DNA of 64,000 bases from Rhizobium sp. P40RR-XXII (GTDB lineage: Bacteria; Pseudomonadota; Alphaproteobacteria; Rhizobiales; Rhizobiaceae): the NCBI RefSeq assembly GCF_012641405.1, contig NZ_JABAII010000025.1:25280-89279 (forward strand). The letters run 5' to 3'. Both the position numbers and the translations under genes were made by a program. The stretch's first letter is position 1, and each line of letters starts with the position of its first letter. Below, in pieces: positions 43,178 to 51,782 of this stretch. The notes beneath the pieces were generated by a model. That model did no database searches. It was not told where the DNA came from and saw only the letters and a list, made by a program, of their open reading frames with translations.

Positions 43178-44737
43178 ATGAACACTACTGAGAAGTCCGA
43201 GCAATTTAACTTGGACAATATTCGCAAGCAGGTTTCGGAAATCCGCACCCGCGATGCCGAAGAGCCGCGAAGCGACGACCCGAGCAGCTTGAATGCCTAT
43301 GCCCGGCAAATCGCCGAACAGTTTCGCGAAACCAATCAGTCTCCAGCGATCATCGTGGGGCAGTACCGGCTGTTCGAGTTCCTGTCATTGCTTGCCCTCG
43401 GGCTTGCAATCCTCCTGTTCGGAACGGCGGCGGACAGTCATCCATTCGTGTCGAAGACTGCCGTGACTGTCTCGCTCAGCGGCCTTGCCATCGCGTTTCT
43501 GCAGATCGCCGACGCCTATCAGATACCGATATTGCGCGCGCCTCATCGCTTCCTGCACCGGATTCTCGGATCGTGGGCTGCCGCCTTTGCGGTCATGGCC
43601 GTCGCGCTTACGCCGTTCGACATCAACAATATCTATTCGATCCGTCTTCTCGGCCTGTGGCTCGCGGCAGGCGCGGGTTTCCTGCTCGTCACCCGGTTGC
43701 TTTTCGCCTATGGCATTCGCAATTGGGGCCGCAACGGCATCATGGAAAGACGCGCCGTGATCATCGGCGGCGGCGAACCCGCCAAGGAACTCATCCGCGC
43801 GCTTGAACACCAGCCCGACAACGACATCCGCATCTGCGGCATCTTCGATGATCGCGGCGAAAAGCGCTCACCCGTCATGGTCGCCGGCTATCCCAAGCTT
43901 GGGACAGTGGGAGAACTCGTCGAATTTGCCCGTCTCGTGCGCGTCGACATGCTGATCATCGCGCTTCCGATCAGCGCCGAAGACCGCATCCTGCAGCTGC
44001 TCAAGATGCTGTGGGTGCTGCCCGTCGACATTCGCCTGGCGGCACATGCCAACAAGCTGCGGTTCCGTCCGCGCGCCTATTCTCATGTCGGCGCTGTGCC
44101 GATGCTCGACATCTTCAACAAGCCGATCCGCGATTGGGACGGTGTTGCCAAGCGCATCTTCGACATCTTCTTCAGCCTGGTGGCGCTTGCCCTGCTCTGG
44201 CCGGTGATGCTCGGTGCCGCGATCGCCGTGAAGGCGACCTCGAAGGGGCCGGTCCTCTTCATGCAGAAGCGCCACGGCTTCAACAACGAGATCATCAAGG
44301 TCTTCAAGTTCCGCTCCATGTATACGCACATGAGCGATCCCACGGCACGCAACGCCGTGACGAAGAACGATCCGCGTGTCACCTCTGTCGGACGCTTCAT
44401 CCGCAAGACGTCGATCGACGAGCTGCCGCAGCTTTTCAACGTGCTGCTCGGCAGCCTCTCTCTCGTCGGTCCGCGGCCGCATGCCGTGCTTGCCGCCAGC
44501 CATAACCGCACCTACGCGGATGTCGTCGAAGGCTATTTCGCGCGCCATCGCGTCAAGCCCGGCGTGACCGGCTGGGCGCAGATCAACGGCTGGCGCGGCG
44601 AGATCGACAGCGACGACAAGATCAAGTTCCGCACGGCCTATGATCTCTACTATATCGAGAACTGGTCGCTGCTGTTCGATCTGAAAATCCTGTTCCTGAC
44701 GCCGTTCCGTCTGCTGAATACGGAAAACGCCTATTGA
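43178..44737 (+). CDS. undecaprenyl-phosphate sugar phosphotransferase (WcaJ/HfsE type)
   Basis: A 519-residue priming enzyme that loads the first sugar phosphate on undecaprenyl phosphate. The N-terminus is cytoplasmic for about 70 residues, then four membrane helices, a Rossmann-like domain (RRAVIIGGGEPAKELIRALE) and the catalytic sugar-transferase domain: KRIFDIFFSLVALALLWPVM, MQKRHGFNNEIIKVFKFRSMY, SIDELPQLFNVLLGSLSLVGPRPHA and KPGVTGWAQINGWRGE. The DE and the RPRP-like motifs are intact. I infer it is the UppE counterpart. Its stop overlaps the Wzy start by four bases. Confidence 0.94.
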   Translation: MNTTEKSEQFNLDNIRKQVSEIRTRDAEEPRSDDPSSLNAYARQIAEQFRETNQSPAIIVGQYRLFEFLSLLALGLAILLFGTAADSHPFVSKTAVTVSLSGLAIAFLQIADAYQIPILRAPHRFLHRILGSWAAAFAVMAVALTPFDINNIYSIRLLGLWLAAGAGFLLVTRLLFAYGIRNWGRNGIMERRAVIIGGGEPAKELIRALEHQPDNDIRICGIFDDRGEKRSPVMVAGYPKLGTVGELVEFARLVRVDMLIIALPISAEDRILQLLKMLWVLPVDIRLAAHANKLRFRPRAYSHVGAVPMLDIFNKPIRDWDGVAKRIFDIFFSLVALALLWPVMLGAAIAVKATSKGPVLFMQKRHGFNNEIIKVFKFRSMYTHMSDPTARNAVTKNDPRVTSVGRFIRKTSIDELPQLFNVLLGSLSLVGPRPHAVLAASHNRTYADVVEGYFARHRVKPGVTGWAQINGWRGEIDSDDKIKFRTAYDLYYIENWSLLFDLKILFLTPFRLLNTENAY

Positions 44738-45996
44738 GCGCGATCGATCTTCCATCGTCCCGCGTCGCACAGCCGCAGCTTGCCACAATGCGGCTGGTCG
44801 GTACGGCGAGCGTTGCCATTGGCGTGTTTCTCTCCGGCTTCGTGATCGCGGAGCCCGCACCCTACGAGCTGTGGCTCGCCTTCCTCATCGGCACCTGGTT
44901 CGTCCTCGGGCTGAAGATATCGCGCAGCGTCGCGCCGCTTCTGGCGCTGTTCCTGGCATTTAATGTCGGCGGCATGCTCTCGATCACGCAGATGCACGAT
45001 CTCACCGCCGGCAACCATCTGGACGGTCCGATCTATATCGCCGTATCCACCTTTCTGGCGCTGAGCTCCGTCTTCTATGCGGCCATCGTCGAGGATAGCG
45101 AAAGGCGGCTGAAGCTGATCTTCAACACCTGGGTGGTGGCGGCGCTGATCACCGCAAGCCTCGGCATCCTCGGCTATTTCCATGCCGTGCCGGGTTTCGA
45201 CATCTTCACCCGCTACGACCGCGCCATGGGTGCCTTTCAGGATCCGAACGTCTTCGGTCCCTATCTGGTGACACCGAGCATCTACCTCATGCACGGCATC
45301 CTGATCGGCGACCTGAAGAAGGCGCCGATCAAGGGCATCTGCCTCTTCGTCCTGGCCTTCGGTGTCTTCCTCTCCTTCTCGCGCGCGGCCTGGGCGCTGT
45401 TCGCATTCGCCTCGATGATGCTGATCTTCTGCATGCTGCTGAAGCATCGCAGCAATATATTCCGGCTGCGCATCCTGGTCATGTCGCTGACGGCAGTCAT
45501 CCTGATGGTCATCCTGCTTGTCGTCGCACTGCAGTTTCCGCAGGTCAGCGACCTGTTTTCCACGCGCACGCAGCTCGTGCAAAGCTATGACGGCGGACAT
45601 CTCGGCCGCTTCGAGCGCCACAGCATCGGCTTCATGATGTCGATGGAACGGCCGCTCGGCATAGGTCCGCTCGTCTTCGGTCAGATCTTTCGCGAAGACG
45701 AGCACAATACCTGGCTCAAGACGCTGACCACCTACGGCTGGCTCGGCTTTTTCTGCTGGGTCAGCATGATCTGCTGGACCATCTATATCGGCTTTCGCAA
45801 CCTCCTCAAGGAACGGCCGTGGCAACCCTTCGTGATGATCGCCTGGATCGTCATTCTCGGCCATGTCGGCATCGGCAATGTCATCGACACCGACCATTGG
45901 CGCCATCTTTACATGTTGATCGGCATCGTCTGGGGCTGCGGCGCTCTCGAGCAAAAGTACCAGCGTAGCTTGAGCAGAAGGGAAGGAGCACCTTGA
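44734..45996 (+). CDS. O-antigen polymerase/ligase-like membrane protein (Wzy)
   Basis: A 420-residue inner-membrane protein with about ten to twelve hydrophobic helices and a periplasmic loop with GAFQDPNVFGPYL, the Wzy_C pattern of O-antigen ligases and polymerases. GHLGRFERHSIGFMMSMERPLGIGP and EDEHNTWLKTLTTYGWLGF carry the conserved Arg, Glu and His of the second large loop. It starts with TTG 44734, overlapping the stop of the priming enzyme by four bases, and its own stop overlaps the next gene. It probably polymerises the repeat units in the periplasm. Confidence 0.9.
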   Translation: MSAIDLPSSRVAQPQLATMRLVGTASVAIGVFLSGFVIAEPAPYELWLAFLIGTWFVLGLKISRSVAPLLALFLAFNVGGMLSITQMHDLTAGNHLDGPIYIAVSTFLALSSVFYAAIVEDSERRLKLIFNTWVVAALITASLGILGYFHAVPGFDIFTRYDRAMGAFQDPNVFGPYLVTPSIYLMHGILIGDLKKAPIKGICLFVLAFGVFLSFSRAAWALFAFASMMLIFCMLLKHRSNIFRLRILVMSLTAVILMVILLVVALQFPQVSDLFSTRTQLVQSYDGGHLGRFERHSIGFMMSMERPLGIGPLVFGQIFREDEHNTWLKTLTTYGWLGFFCWVSMICWTIYIGFRNLLKERPWQPFVMIAWIVILGHVGIGNVIDTDHWRHLYMLIGIVWGCGALEQKYQRSLSRREGAP

Positions 45997-47228
45997 ATAT
46001 CCGCACCAACGTCAAGCGTCTGTCGCTGCTGCAGGTCCTCGAACCGAGCGGCGGCGGCTCCGGGCGGCATTTTATCGATCTGTGCCGCGCGATGCAGCAT
46101 CGCGGCCATTCGGTGACTGCCGTCTATTCGCCGGTGCGCGCCGAGCCTGCCTTTGTCGCCGAGATGGAGAGCATCGGCGTCGACAATGTCATTCCGCTTG
46201 ACATGCGGCGCGCGCCAGGCCCCTGGGACCTGACGGCCTGGTGGCAGCTTCGCAAGATCGCTGGGACATACGGGCCTTTCGACCTGATCCACGGTCACAG
46301 CTCGAAAGCCGGCGCCCTGACGCGCCTACGGCTGCCGGGACCGCATGTGCCGGTCCTTTACACGCCGCATGCCTTCCGCACCATGGATCCGACGCTCGGG
46401 GCCAGGGGACGGTTGATCTATGGCGGCATCGAGCGCTTTCTCGGCACCTGGCTGACGGACCGCCTGGTCTGCGTTTCGCAGGACGAATATAATCATGCCG
46501 TCTCGCTCGGCATTCCCGAAGCGCGCCTGCGCGTCGTCGTCAACGGCGTCAACGCACCTCCCCTCAGCCAACGCGCGGCCGTCCGCAAGAGATACGACAT
46601 CCCGCAGGGCGCCCTTCTCTTTGGCTTCGTCGGTCGGATGACCCGCCAGAAGGCACCGGAGCGCCTCGTGGAAGCCTTTGCTCGAATAGCCGCTGACATG
46701 CCGCAAGCCTATCTTTTGATGATCGGGATCGGCGAATTGGCCGAGGGCATGAAGGCGAGGATCAAGGCCGCCGGCCTCGAAGACCGTGCCCGGCTCGACG
46801 GCAGCGTGCCGGGAGTGACCGCCATCGACGCCTTCGACGCCGTCGTCATGCCGAGCCGCTATGAGGCAATGTCCTATGTGATGCTGGAGGCCGCAGCCGC
46901 CGGCAAGCCGCTGCTGCTCGCCGATGTCGGCGGCGCGCGCACAGTGCTAGAACACGGAAGGAACGGGTACATCGTTCCCAACAGCGACGATCCGGAAGCA
47001 TTGGCAGCCGCGATGGCGCGCCTTGCCGATCCGATGCTGCTTGCAACGCTTACGGCCGAAGCGCGACGCCGCAAGGACAGCTATACGCTGGCCAGCATGG
47101 CCGATGCGACCGAAAAAATCTATCTGGACCTGCTCGGCTACCTTGCCACGGCGCCGATGGAGTTGTCCGGCAATACACGGCTGCGCAATGTTGTCGAAGG
47201 ACAGAAAAAGAGTGCAGCTGCACTTTAG
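45993..47228 (+). CDS. family 4 glycosyltransferase, second
   Basis: A 411-residue GT-B enzyme. The acceptor domain has LLQVLEPSGGGSGRHFIDLCRAM and LIHGHSSKAGALTRLRLPG; the donor domain has LFGFVGRMTRQKAPERLVEAFARI and VVMPSRYEAMSYVMLEAAAAGKPLLLADVGGARTVLEHG. The start is TTG 45993 with GGAAGGAG five bases upstream, overlapping the wzy stop by four bases. It resembles the first GT4 in layout but the two are not close copies. It likely adds a further sugar of the repeat unit. Confidence 0.92.
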   Translation: MNIRTNVKRLSLLQVLEPSGGGSGRHFIDLCRAMQHRGHSVTAVYSPVRAEPAFVAEMESIGVDNVIPLDMRRAPGPWDLTAWWQLRKIAGTYGPFDLIHGHSSKAGALTRLRLPGPHVPVLYTPHAFRTMDPTLGARGRLIYGGIERFLGTWLTDRLVCVSQDEYNHAVSLGIPEARLRVVVNGVNAPPLSQRAAVRKRYDIPQGALLFGFVGRMTRQKAPERLVEAFARIAADMPQAYLLMIGIGELAEGMKARIKAAGLEDRARLDGSVPGVTAIDAFDAVVMPSRYEAMSYVMLEAAAAGKPLLLADVGGARTVLEHGRNGYIVPNSDDPEALAAAMARLADPMLLATLTAEARRRKDSYTLASMADATEKIYLDLLGYLATAPMELSGNTRLRNVVEGQKKSAAAL

Positions 47229-47292
47229 GTTTGCGCGCGATTTTTATCCGAAACCAGTTCCGCTTTTGGAACCGATGCGATAGACTTAACCT

Positions 47293-47583
47293 ATGATTAC
47301 TTCAGCGCAATTACGCGGCGCACGCGCCATGCTCGGACTGACGGTGGAAACGCTTGCCAACGAGAGCAAGCTTCCGGTTTCGACCATCGAGGCACTGGAA
47401 ACGGACGGCGCCTCGACCGATTTCAAGGCACTTTCCACAGTCCGTTCCATCCTGGAAAATCACGGCGTCGTCTTCCTCGCCGGCGGCAGCGACGGGACAG
47501 GCGGTCCCGGCATACGCTTCAAGCATTGGTCTGAGAATGATGGCATCCGGCCGGAAAACCTGAATGCCACCAATGACGACTAA
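47293..47583 (+). CDS. small XRE-type helix-turn-helix protein
   Basis: A 96-residue protein. The first 60 residues are a XRE/Cro-type HTH (LRGARAMLGLTVETLANESKLPVSTIEALETDG), followed by a short strand GVVFLAGG and a Gly/Asn-rich tail. This is a common small rhizobial regulator type. It lies 64 bases after the last glycosyltransferase on the same strand and may regulate the cluster or itself. DNA target unknown. Confidence 0.85.
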   Translation: MITSAQLRGARAMLGLTVETLANESKLPVSTIEALETDGASTDFKALSTVRSILENHGVVFLAGGSDGTGGPGIRFKHWSENDGIRPENLNATNDD

Positions 47584-47690
47584 AGCGCATCGCGATCTCT
47601 AAGATTCGCTCCATGTGCTTTGGGTTCTTGATCTTGCGCGCGTCTTCATCTCAAAACCGCCGCACATTTTTGCGGCGAAGATTTAGGTCG
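47581..47690. repeat. palindromic intergenic repeat (RIME-like), copy 2
   Basis: The stretch starting TAAAGCGCATCGCGATCT and running through TGCTTTGGGTTCTTGATCTTGCGCG to CAAAACCGCCGCACATTTTTGCGGCG has the layout of the rhizobial mosaic repeats seen at 36.1, 51.6 and 59.2 kb: a conserved AAACCGC..GCACATTTTT core within imperfect inverted arms. It starts at the stop codon of the HTH gene and ends at the stop of the esterase gene. Confidence 0.6.
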
Positions 47691-48702
47691 ACAACTTCCA
47701 GCTTTTGACGAGTTCTTCCGGCGCCGACAGCGCGGCAGGCAGGATGAAGCGTTCCGTGTCGTTTGCCGGCTCCCGGCCCTCAATGGCAGAGCCGACGGGC
47801 AGGCCATGGCCGAAATCGTTCAGCGTCACGAGTTCCAGGATCATACTGCCGTACTCATCGCGCCACTCGCGTCGCTCGCCGCCGTCGAAAAGACGCAGCC
47901 GCCCCTTGGTGCGCGGGCGCTCATGTGCGGCAAGCCACTGCGCCACGGATGCCTCGGCATTGGCGAAGGACACCACCTCATCCCCGTCGCCATGCCAGAT
48001 GGAGACTGCGGGATAGCGGGCAGCTTCAGGCGAAACTTCGCGCACAAGCGCTCCCCATTTTTCGGCGGTTCGGGTGGAGCCCCGCTTCATGACGTCAAGC
48101 GCCGACATGGCATCGCGGGCGGCGCCGAAAGGCAGGCCGCCGATGATCGCGCCTGCGGCAAACAGCTCCGGATAGGTTGCCAGCAATGCGGCCGACAAGG
48201 CACCACCTGCCGACAGGCCCATAACGAAAATCTTGCTGTCATCGATATTATGCAGCCGGCGGCTGAAATCGATCATTTCGCGGATGGAACCGAGCTCGCC
48301 GCGGTCGCGCGTTACCGAGCTCGGCCGAAACCAGTTGAAACACAGATTGAGATTGTTCGATATCTTCTGCTCGGCATAAAGCACGGCAAAGCCGTGTTCG
48401 CGCGCCAGCGCGGTCCAGCCGCTGGCGCGATCGAAATCCTCGGCATTCTGGTGACAGCCGTGCAGGATAACGACGAGCGGCATCGGGCCTTTGGCGCCCG
48501 GCGGCACATATTCGAGCATGCGCAGATCGCCGGGATTGCGGCCGAACCACAAAACCTCGGTCAGCCCCTGCGGCGCGGGCCGCGCGGAAACGCGGCGGCG
48601 CGATGGCTGCGACAGCGGCTGCGTCATCGGAAATTTGAGCTGCTGCAGCTCTACAGAATCGACGAGCAAGCGGCGAAGCCGGCTCGGAACTTTAAAATTC
48701 AT
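47683..48702 (-). CDS. PHB depolymerase-type esterase
   Basis: A 339-residue alpha/beta hydrolase of the LpqC/PhaZ-like esterase group. The oxyanion segment is MPLVVILHGCHQNAEDFDRASGWTALA, the nucleophile is the Ser in GLSAGGALS, the acid is likely in WHGDGDEVV, and the His is in DFGHGLPVG. No signal peptide is evident, so it may be intracellular, as in PHB-mobilising enzymes, or act on other esters. I chose ATG 48702 with AAGG six bases before; 48705 is equally possible. The open frame to 48867 is not supported. Confidence 0.85.
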   Translation of the reverse strand: MNFKVPSRLRRLLVDSVELQQLKFPMTQPLSQPSRRRVSARPAPQGLTEVLWFGRNPGDLRMLEYVPPGAKGPMPLVVILHGCHQNAEDFDRASGWTALAREHGFAVLYAEQKISNNLNLCFNWFRPSSVTRDRGELGSIREMIDFSRRLHNIDDSKIFVMGLSAGGALSAALLATYPELFAAGAIIGGLPFGAARDAMSALDVMKRGSTRTAEKWGALVREVSPEAARYPAVSIWHGDGDEVVSFANAEASVAQWLAAHERPRTKGRLRLFDGGERREWRDEYGSMILELVTLNDFGHGLPVGSAIEGREPANDTERFILPAALSAPEELVKSWKLST

Positions 48703-48929
48703 CATGGACCTTTCTATCCACGCCAACCGCGATTGGATTTTTTCATCCGCTGCGGCAGGCGCGCACTGTTCCTTTCCAGAATCAGTGGCATCGAGAAATC
48801 GAATCTCTTTGTGCAACGCAGCATATATAGGGAGGCGGCCCCGCTTCGAACAGGCATAAAGCATCATTGCTGCTATGTGAAATCAGCTTAAATCGATTAG
48901 ATTGTCGGCCATAAAAAAACGCGGTTGCG

Positions 48930-49142
48930 TCAGAAATAAGCCCTGGCGAGCGCAAGCAGCTTTTCGTCGTCCTTCACGCCCTGGCGATAAAGCTGGATGA
49001 TCAACGCCCCGAGGCGCTCGGCTTCCGGACTGCGGGAGTTCATGCCACGATCCTTGCAAACCGTGTCCAGCACCCTCTCCAAGCGATCCAAGTCGTCTGA
49101 AAACAGGGGCAAATCCCGCGGATGAATAGGAGTTTCTAACAT
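48930..49142 (-). CDS. 70-residue conserved hypothetical protein
   Basis: A small cytosolic protein with no membrane segment or signal. The residue pattern (PLFSDDLDRLERVLDTVCKDRG, SPEAERLGALIIQLYRQGVKDDEKLLALARAYF) gives two amphipathic helices that look like a real domain; the segment AERLGALIIQLYRQG recurs in small rhizobial proteins of unknown function. It starts at ATG 49142. No partner can be inferred from the neighbours. Confidence 0.7.
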   Translation of the reverse strand: MLETPIHPRDLPLFSDDLDRLERVLDTVCKDRGMNSRSPEAERLGALIIQLYRQGVKDDEKLLALARAYF

Positions 49143-49383
49143 TCGTGCATCTCGTCATCTTTCGGGCAGAAGCACGCTGAACCTCGCCGTCACCCGCTCT
49201 ATATCCGACGATCGGAGCAGACTATGCGCTTTGCGCGAAGTCTTGGCAAGGAAGCATTTCAGCAACCACGCACGTCTGATTCGCAAACACGACGGTAATT
49301 TTTCCAAGAGTACAATTTTAAGTTACCGCATCACGAAGCCTTTATCCGCATCTGCGATAAGCGGGAAAAATGGAGGCAAGACG

Positions 49384-49776
49384 ATGAACAAATTTTTGAT
49401 CCCGGCTGTCCTTGGCATGGCGCTTTTCGCCACGACGCTACCGGCCCTTGCGCAGAATTTTCAGAACCTTCCCCTGCGCAATCCCCGCCAGCAGCCGGAG
49501 GGGTACATTTCCGTTCAATCCGGAAGATCGATCTCCTATCCGGTGGCGGACGGCGATAGCGAGGAGCAGCAGGAGAAGGCCTTGAAATCCTTCTACAAGT
49601 TTGCCGCAAGCAGTTGCGCAACCTTGCTCGATACCATCGCCGACGCCTGCGAGATCAGCGCCATGTCGAGCAATAGCTCGGTCAACAATCTCGACAACCG
49701 CGGCGCGAGGCTTTCCATCAACGGACAGGTGACGATGTCGGTGAAACTCAAGCCGGCGGCAGCAGCCGCGAAGTAG
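49384..49776 (+). CDS. small exported protein of unknown function
   Basis: A 130-residue protein with a clear signal peptide (MNKFLIPAVLGMALFATTLPALA) cleaved near residue 23. The mature part contains two cysteines (SSCATLLDTIADACEIS) likely forming a disulfide, and a C-terminal strand segment with ARLSINGQVTMSVKLKPA. The start ATG 49384 has GGAGGCAAG upstream; the open frame from 49231 is not supported. It resembles many short periplasmic proteins of rhizobia, with no family I can name. Confidence 0.78.
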   Translation: MNKFLIPAVLGMALFATTLPALAQNFQNLPLRNPRQQPEGYISVQSGRSISYPVADGDSEEQQEKALKSFYKFAASSCATLLDTIADACEISAMSSNSSVNNLDNRGARLSINGQVTMSVKLKPAAAAAK

Positions 49777-49867
49777 CCTTTCCCATCTCAGTTCGCAAAT
49801 CCGGTCCAAGCCAACGGATCGGTAAGAAATGGCGGCGATAATCCCCTCGCAATCGAGGGATAATACC

Positions 49868-50566
49868 ATGGCAAAAGCGAAACGGCGCACGCGGCGCAAA
49901 CCGCAGTCCAAGGCGGGCAATTCGATGTGGCTATGGGGCGGCGTCGGCCTGGCAACCGTGGCCGGCATCTATGTCTATCAGCATCGCAACGAAATGCCGT
50001 CCATGCTTGCCCATGCCGGCGCGGTGGCCGGCATGCCGCATATGGCCAGGGAAGCGCCAGTGCCTGCGGCCAAGCCACAAACAAGGATGGCCGCAATCGC
50101 TCCCGAGCCGAGCGCGACGGCATCGGCCCTGCCCGTACCACCCGCCGCCATTCCCGTGGCACTCCCGGTCAGCAAGATACCGATCGAACGGCCCGTTCCC
50201 AGCCTACGACCCCAGACCGGTGGCCGTTTCGTGATTTGCGGTCCCGGTTCCGGAACGAATTGCGTGGTCGACGGCAATACCTTCTGGCAGAACGGCGTCA
50301 GGATTCAGCTGGCCGATATCGACGTGCCGGATGCGGATGCCGCACGCTGCCCTGGCGAGAGGCAGAGGGCGGTGACGGCGAAACTACGCCTGCAGGCCAT
50401 CCTCAATGACGGGACTTTCGTCCTTTCGGGCAGCAACCGCCCCGACGACCGGAATGGCGGCAAGCTGCGCATCGCCATGCGCGCCGGCCGCTCGATCGGC
50501 GACCAGATGGTCTCCGAAGGCCTTGCGCGCCGCTGGACGGGACAAGCGCCGTCCTGGTGCGGCTGA
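49868..50566 (+). CDS. membrane-anchored thermonuclease (SNase)-like protein
   Basis: A 232-residue protein. A very basic N-terminus (MAKAKRRTRRKPQSK) and one helix (WLWGGVGLATVAGIYVY, residues 26-42) are followed by an Ala/Pro-rich linker. The C-terminal 90 residues resemble the staphylococcal-nuclease fold: NTFWQNGVRIQLADIDVPDADAARCPGERQRAVTAKLRLQAIL and VSEGLARRWTG. The usual second active-site Arg/Glu are partly replaced, so activity is uncertain. The start ATG 49868 has AGGG upstream. It may face the periplasm. Confidence 0.78.
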   Translation: MAKAKRRTRRKPQSKAGNSMWLWGGVGLATVAGIYVYQHRNEMPSMLAHAGAVAGMPHMAREAPVPAAKPQTRMAAIAPEPSATASALPVPPAAIPVALPVSKIPIERPVPSLRPQTGGRFVICGPGSGTNCVVDGNTFWQNGVRIQLADIDVPDADAARCPGERQRAVTAKLRLQAILNDGTFVLSGSNRPDDRNGGKLRIAMRAGRSIGDQMVSEGLARRWTGQAPSWCG

Positions 50567-50603
50567 TTTTCTGGAAATTCGATTGGGAGTTCAAGAAGAT
50601 AAA

Positions 50604-50680
<77 letters not shown>

Positions 50681-50766
50681 ACCTGCCGAAACGGCTTGTT
50701 TCGTTTAGAGTTTAGAGTTTCCCGACGCAAGCGAAAAGTAGCGGCTTGCTCAGAAAAAGTTGCCGC

Positions 50767-51171
50767 TCAGCGGCACTCCCGCCTCGGCCCGTAGCTTGGC
50801 TGGTAGGTATTGTCCGAGGCGCGGTAGGAGCGATAACGGCTAGCGCAGGCGCGGGCATGACCGTCGTCGTAATAACCTTGAGCGCGCTGCCCACTGAAGA
50901 GTGTGCCGGTCACGAAGGACTTGAAGAGCACGCCGCTGTCGGAATTATCGTCATAATAACTATCGTTACCATGCAGCCGATGGCCGCTGCCCCAGCGGTG
51001 GTGATGGTGCCAATGGCCGTGGCCGTGATCATGGACCTGAACAATGTCCGACTGAACGGGTGCGGGCACCGACAATGTCGGCATGGTGATGGCGGCGGCC
51101 GGCATGGCGACACCGGCCGCCAGCAAAAGACCAAAGCCCGCGGCAGTTACCGACCTGGCGATCGTAAACAT
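50767..51171 (-). CDS. BA14K-like exported protein with His-rich stretch
   Basis: A 134-residue exported protein. The signal peptide covers about residues 1-27 (ending AMPAAAI). A striking His-rich segment follows (VHDHGHGHWHHHHRWGSGH, around residues 47-65), which could bind metal. The last 35 residues match the BA14K pattern (CASRYRSYRASDNTYQPSYGPRRECR), named after an immunoreactive Brucella protein. The mode of action of the family is unknown, with lectin-like and lipopolysaccharide-related roles proposed in Brucella. Confidence 0.87.
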   Translation of the reverse strand: MFTIARSVTAAGFGLLLAAGVAMPAAAITMPTLSVPAPVQSDIVQVHDHGHGHWHHHHRWGSGHRLHGNDSYYDDNSDSGVLFKSFVTGTLFSGQRAQGYYDDGHARACASRYRSYRASDNTYQPSYGPRRECR

Positions 51172-51346
51172 ATGCGACTCCTTCGAAATCCGGCGACAGC
51201 ATCATACACTTCCGCGTGAAAACCTTGCCGCCGAGCATGCCGTGATTATCTGTATATAGTGATTTGGAGCCACACTCATAGATGCCCCTCCGTCTTTATT
51301 GCGCGACGGATTTCAGGGAATGTGAAGCGAGCGGAAGGTTAAGGCG

Positions 51347-51604
51347 ATGAAACCCGTTATAATGCTTATGCTGTGCGCACCGTTGCTTGCCGCATGCAAC
51401 ACGACCGAACCGCTGCAGCCCATTCCAGGCAGCATCACCTACGGCGGCCAACCGCATATGAAGCTGACGCTGTCGCCTCCCGGCTCGCAATTTCAACATC
51501 GTTTCACCAACCAGTGGGGCGAGGATGTCATGGAGACCTATATCATCCAGCCCGACCGGAGCCTGAAGCTCGTCAATCGCCAGGTGATGAGCCCGCCATT
51601 CTGA
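51347..51604 (+). CDS. small lipoprotein
   Basis: An 85-residue predicted lipoprotein. The signal peptide ends in the lipobox LLAAC, with the modified cysteine at residue 17. The mature chain is short and beta-like (GSITYGGQPHMKLTLSPPGSQFQHRFTNQWGEDVMETYIIQPDRSLKLVNRQ). The start ATG 51347 has AAGGCG upstream. No family is recognised and no partner can be inferred. A palindromic repeat begins right after its stop. Confidence 0.75.
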   Translation: MKPVIMLMLCAPLLAACNTTEPLQPIPGSITYGGQPHMKLTLSPPGSQFQHRFTNQWGEDVMETYIIQPDRSLKLVNRQVMSPPF

Positions 51605-51608
51605 CGGC

Positions 51609-51712
51609 GAACGGTTCTGCGTTTCATGGAATCGTTGAGCGGTTCTAACTCTGTGCTTTACGCAATTCCGGACGGAAAACCGCTGTGCACTTTTCCTGGA
51701 ATTGCATAGGTT
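51609..51712. repeat. palindromic intergenic repeat (RIME-like), copy 3
   Basis: This copy aligns over about 100 bases with the one at 59.2 kb and shares an identical 23-base core (51661-51683, containing CGCAATTCCGGACGGAAA) followed by the shared GCACTTTTCCTGG. The arms around CGGTTC and GGTTCTAACTC are imperfect inverted copies. It occupies the gap between two small lipoprotein genes. Confidence 0.85.
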
Positions 51713-51724
51713 GCTCATGAAATG

Positions 51725-51752
51725 AAAACTCCGTCGGTGTGGGCCGACGGAG
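51725..51752 (-). terminator. rho-independent terminator of the 51.8-kb lipoprotein
   Basis: On the minus strand a 9-bp perfect stem (CTCCGTCGG/CCGACGGAG, 51752-51744 with 51737-51729) with six-base loop is followed by TTTTCATTT. It lies about 30 bases after the stop at 51783. Confidence 0.88.
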
Positions 51753-51782
51753 GATGAATTCGAGTAGCTGGCAAGGCAACGC

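Noticed and set aside
44731..45954. 407-residue minus-strand frame over wzy
   Set aside because: Antisense of a membrane-protein gene, very acidic and without domains; a shadow frame.
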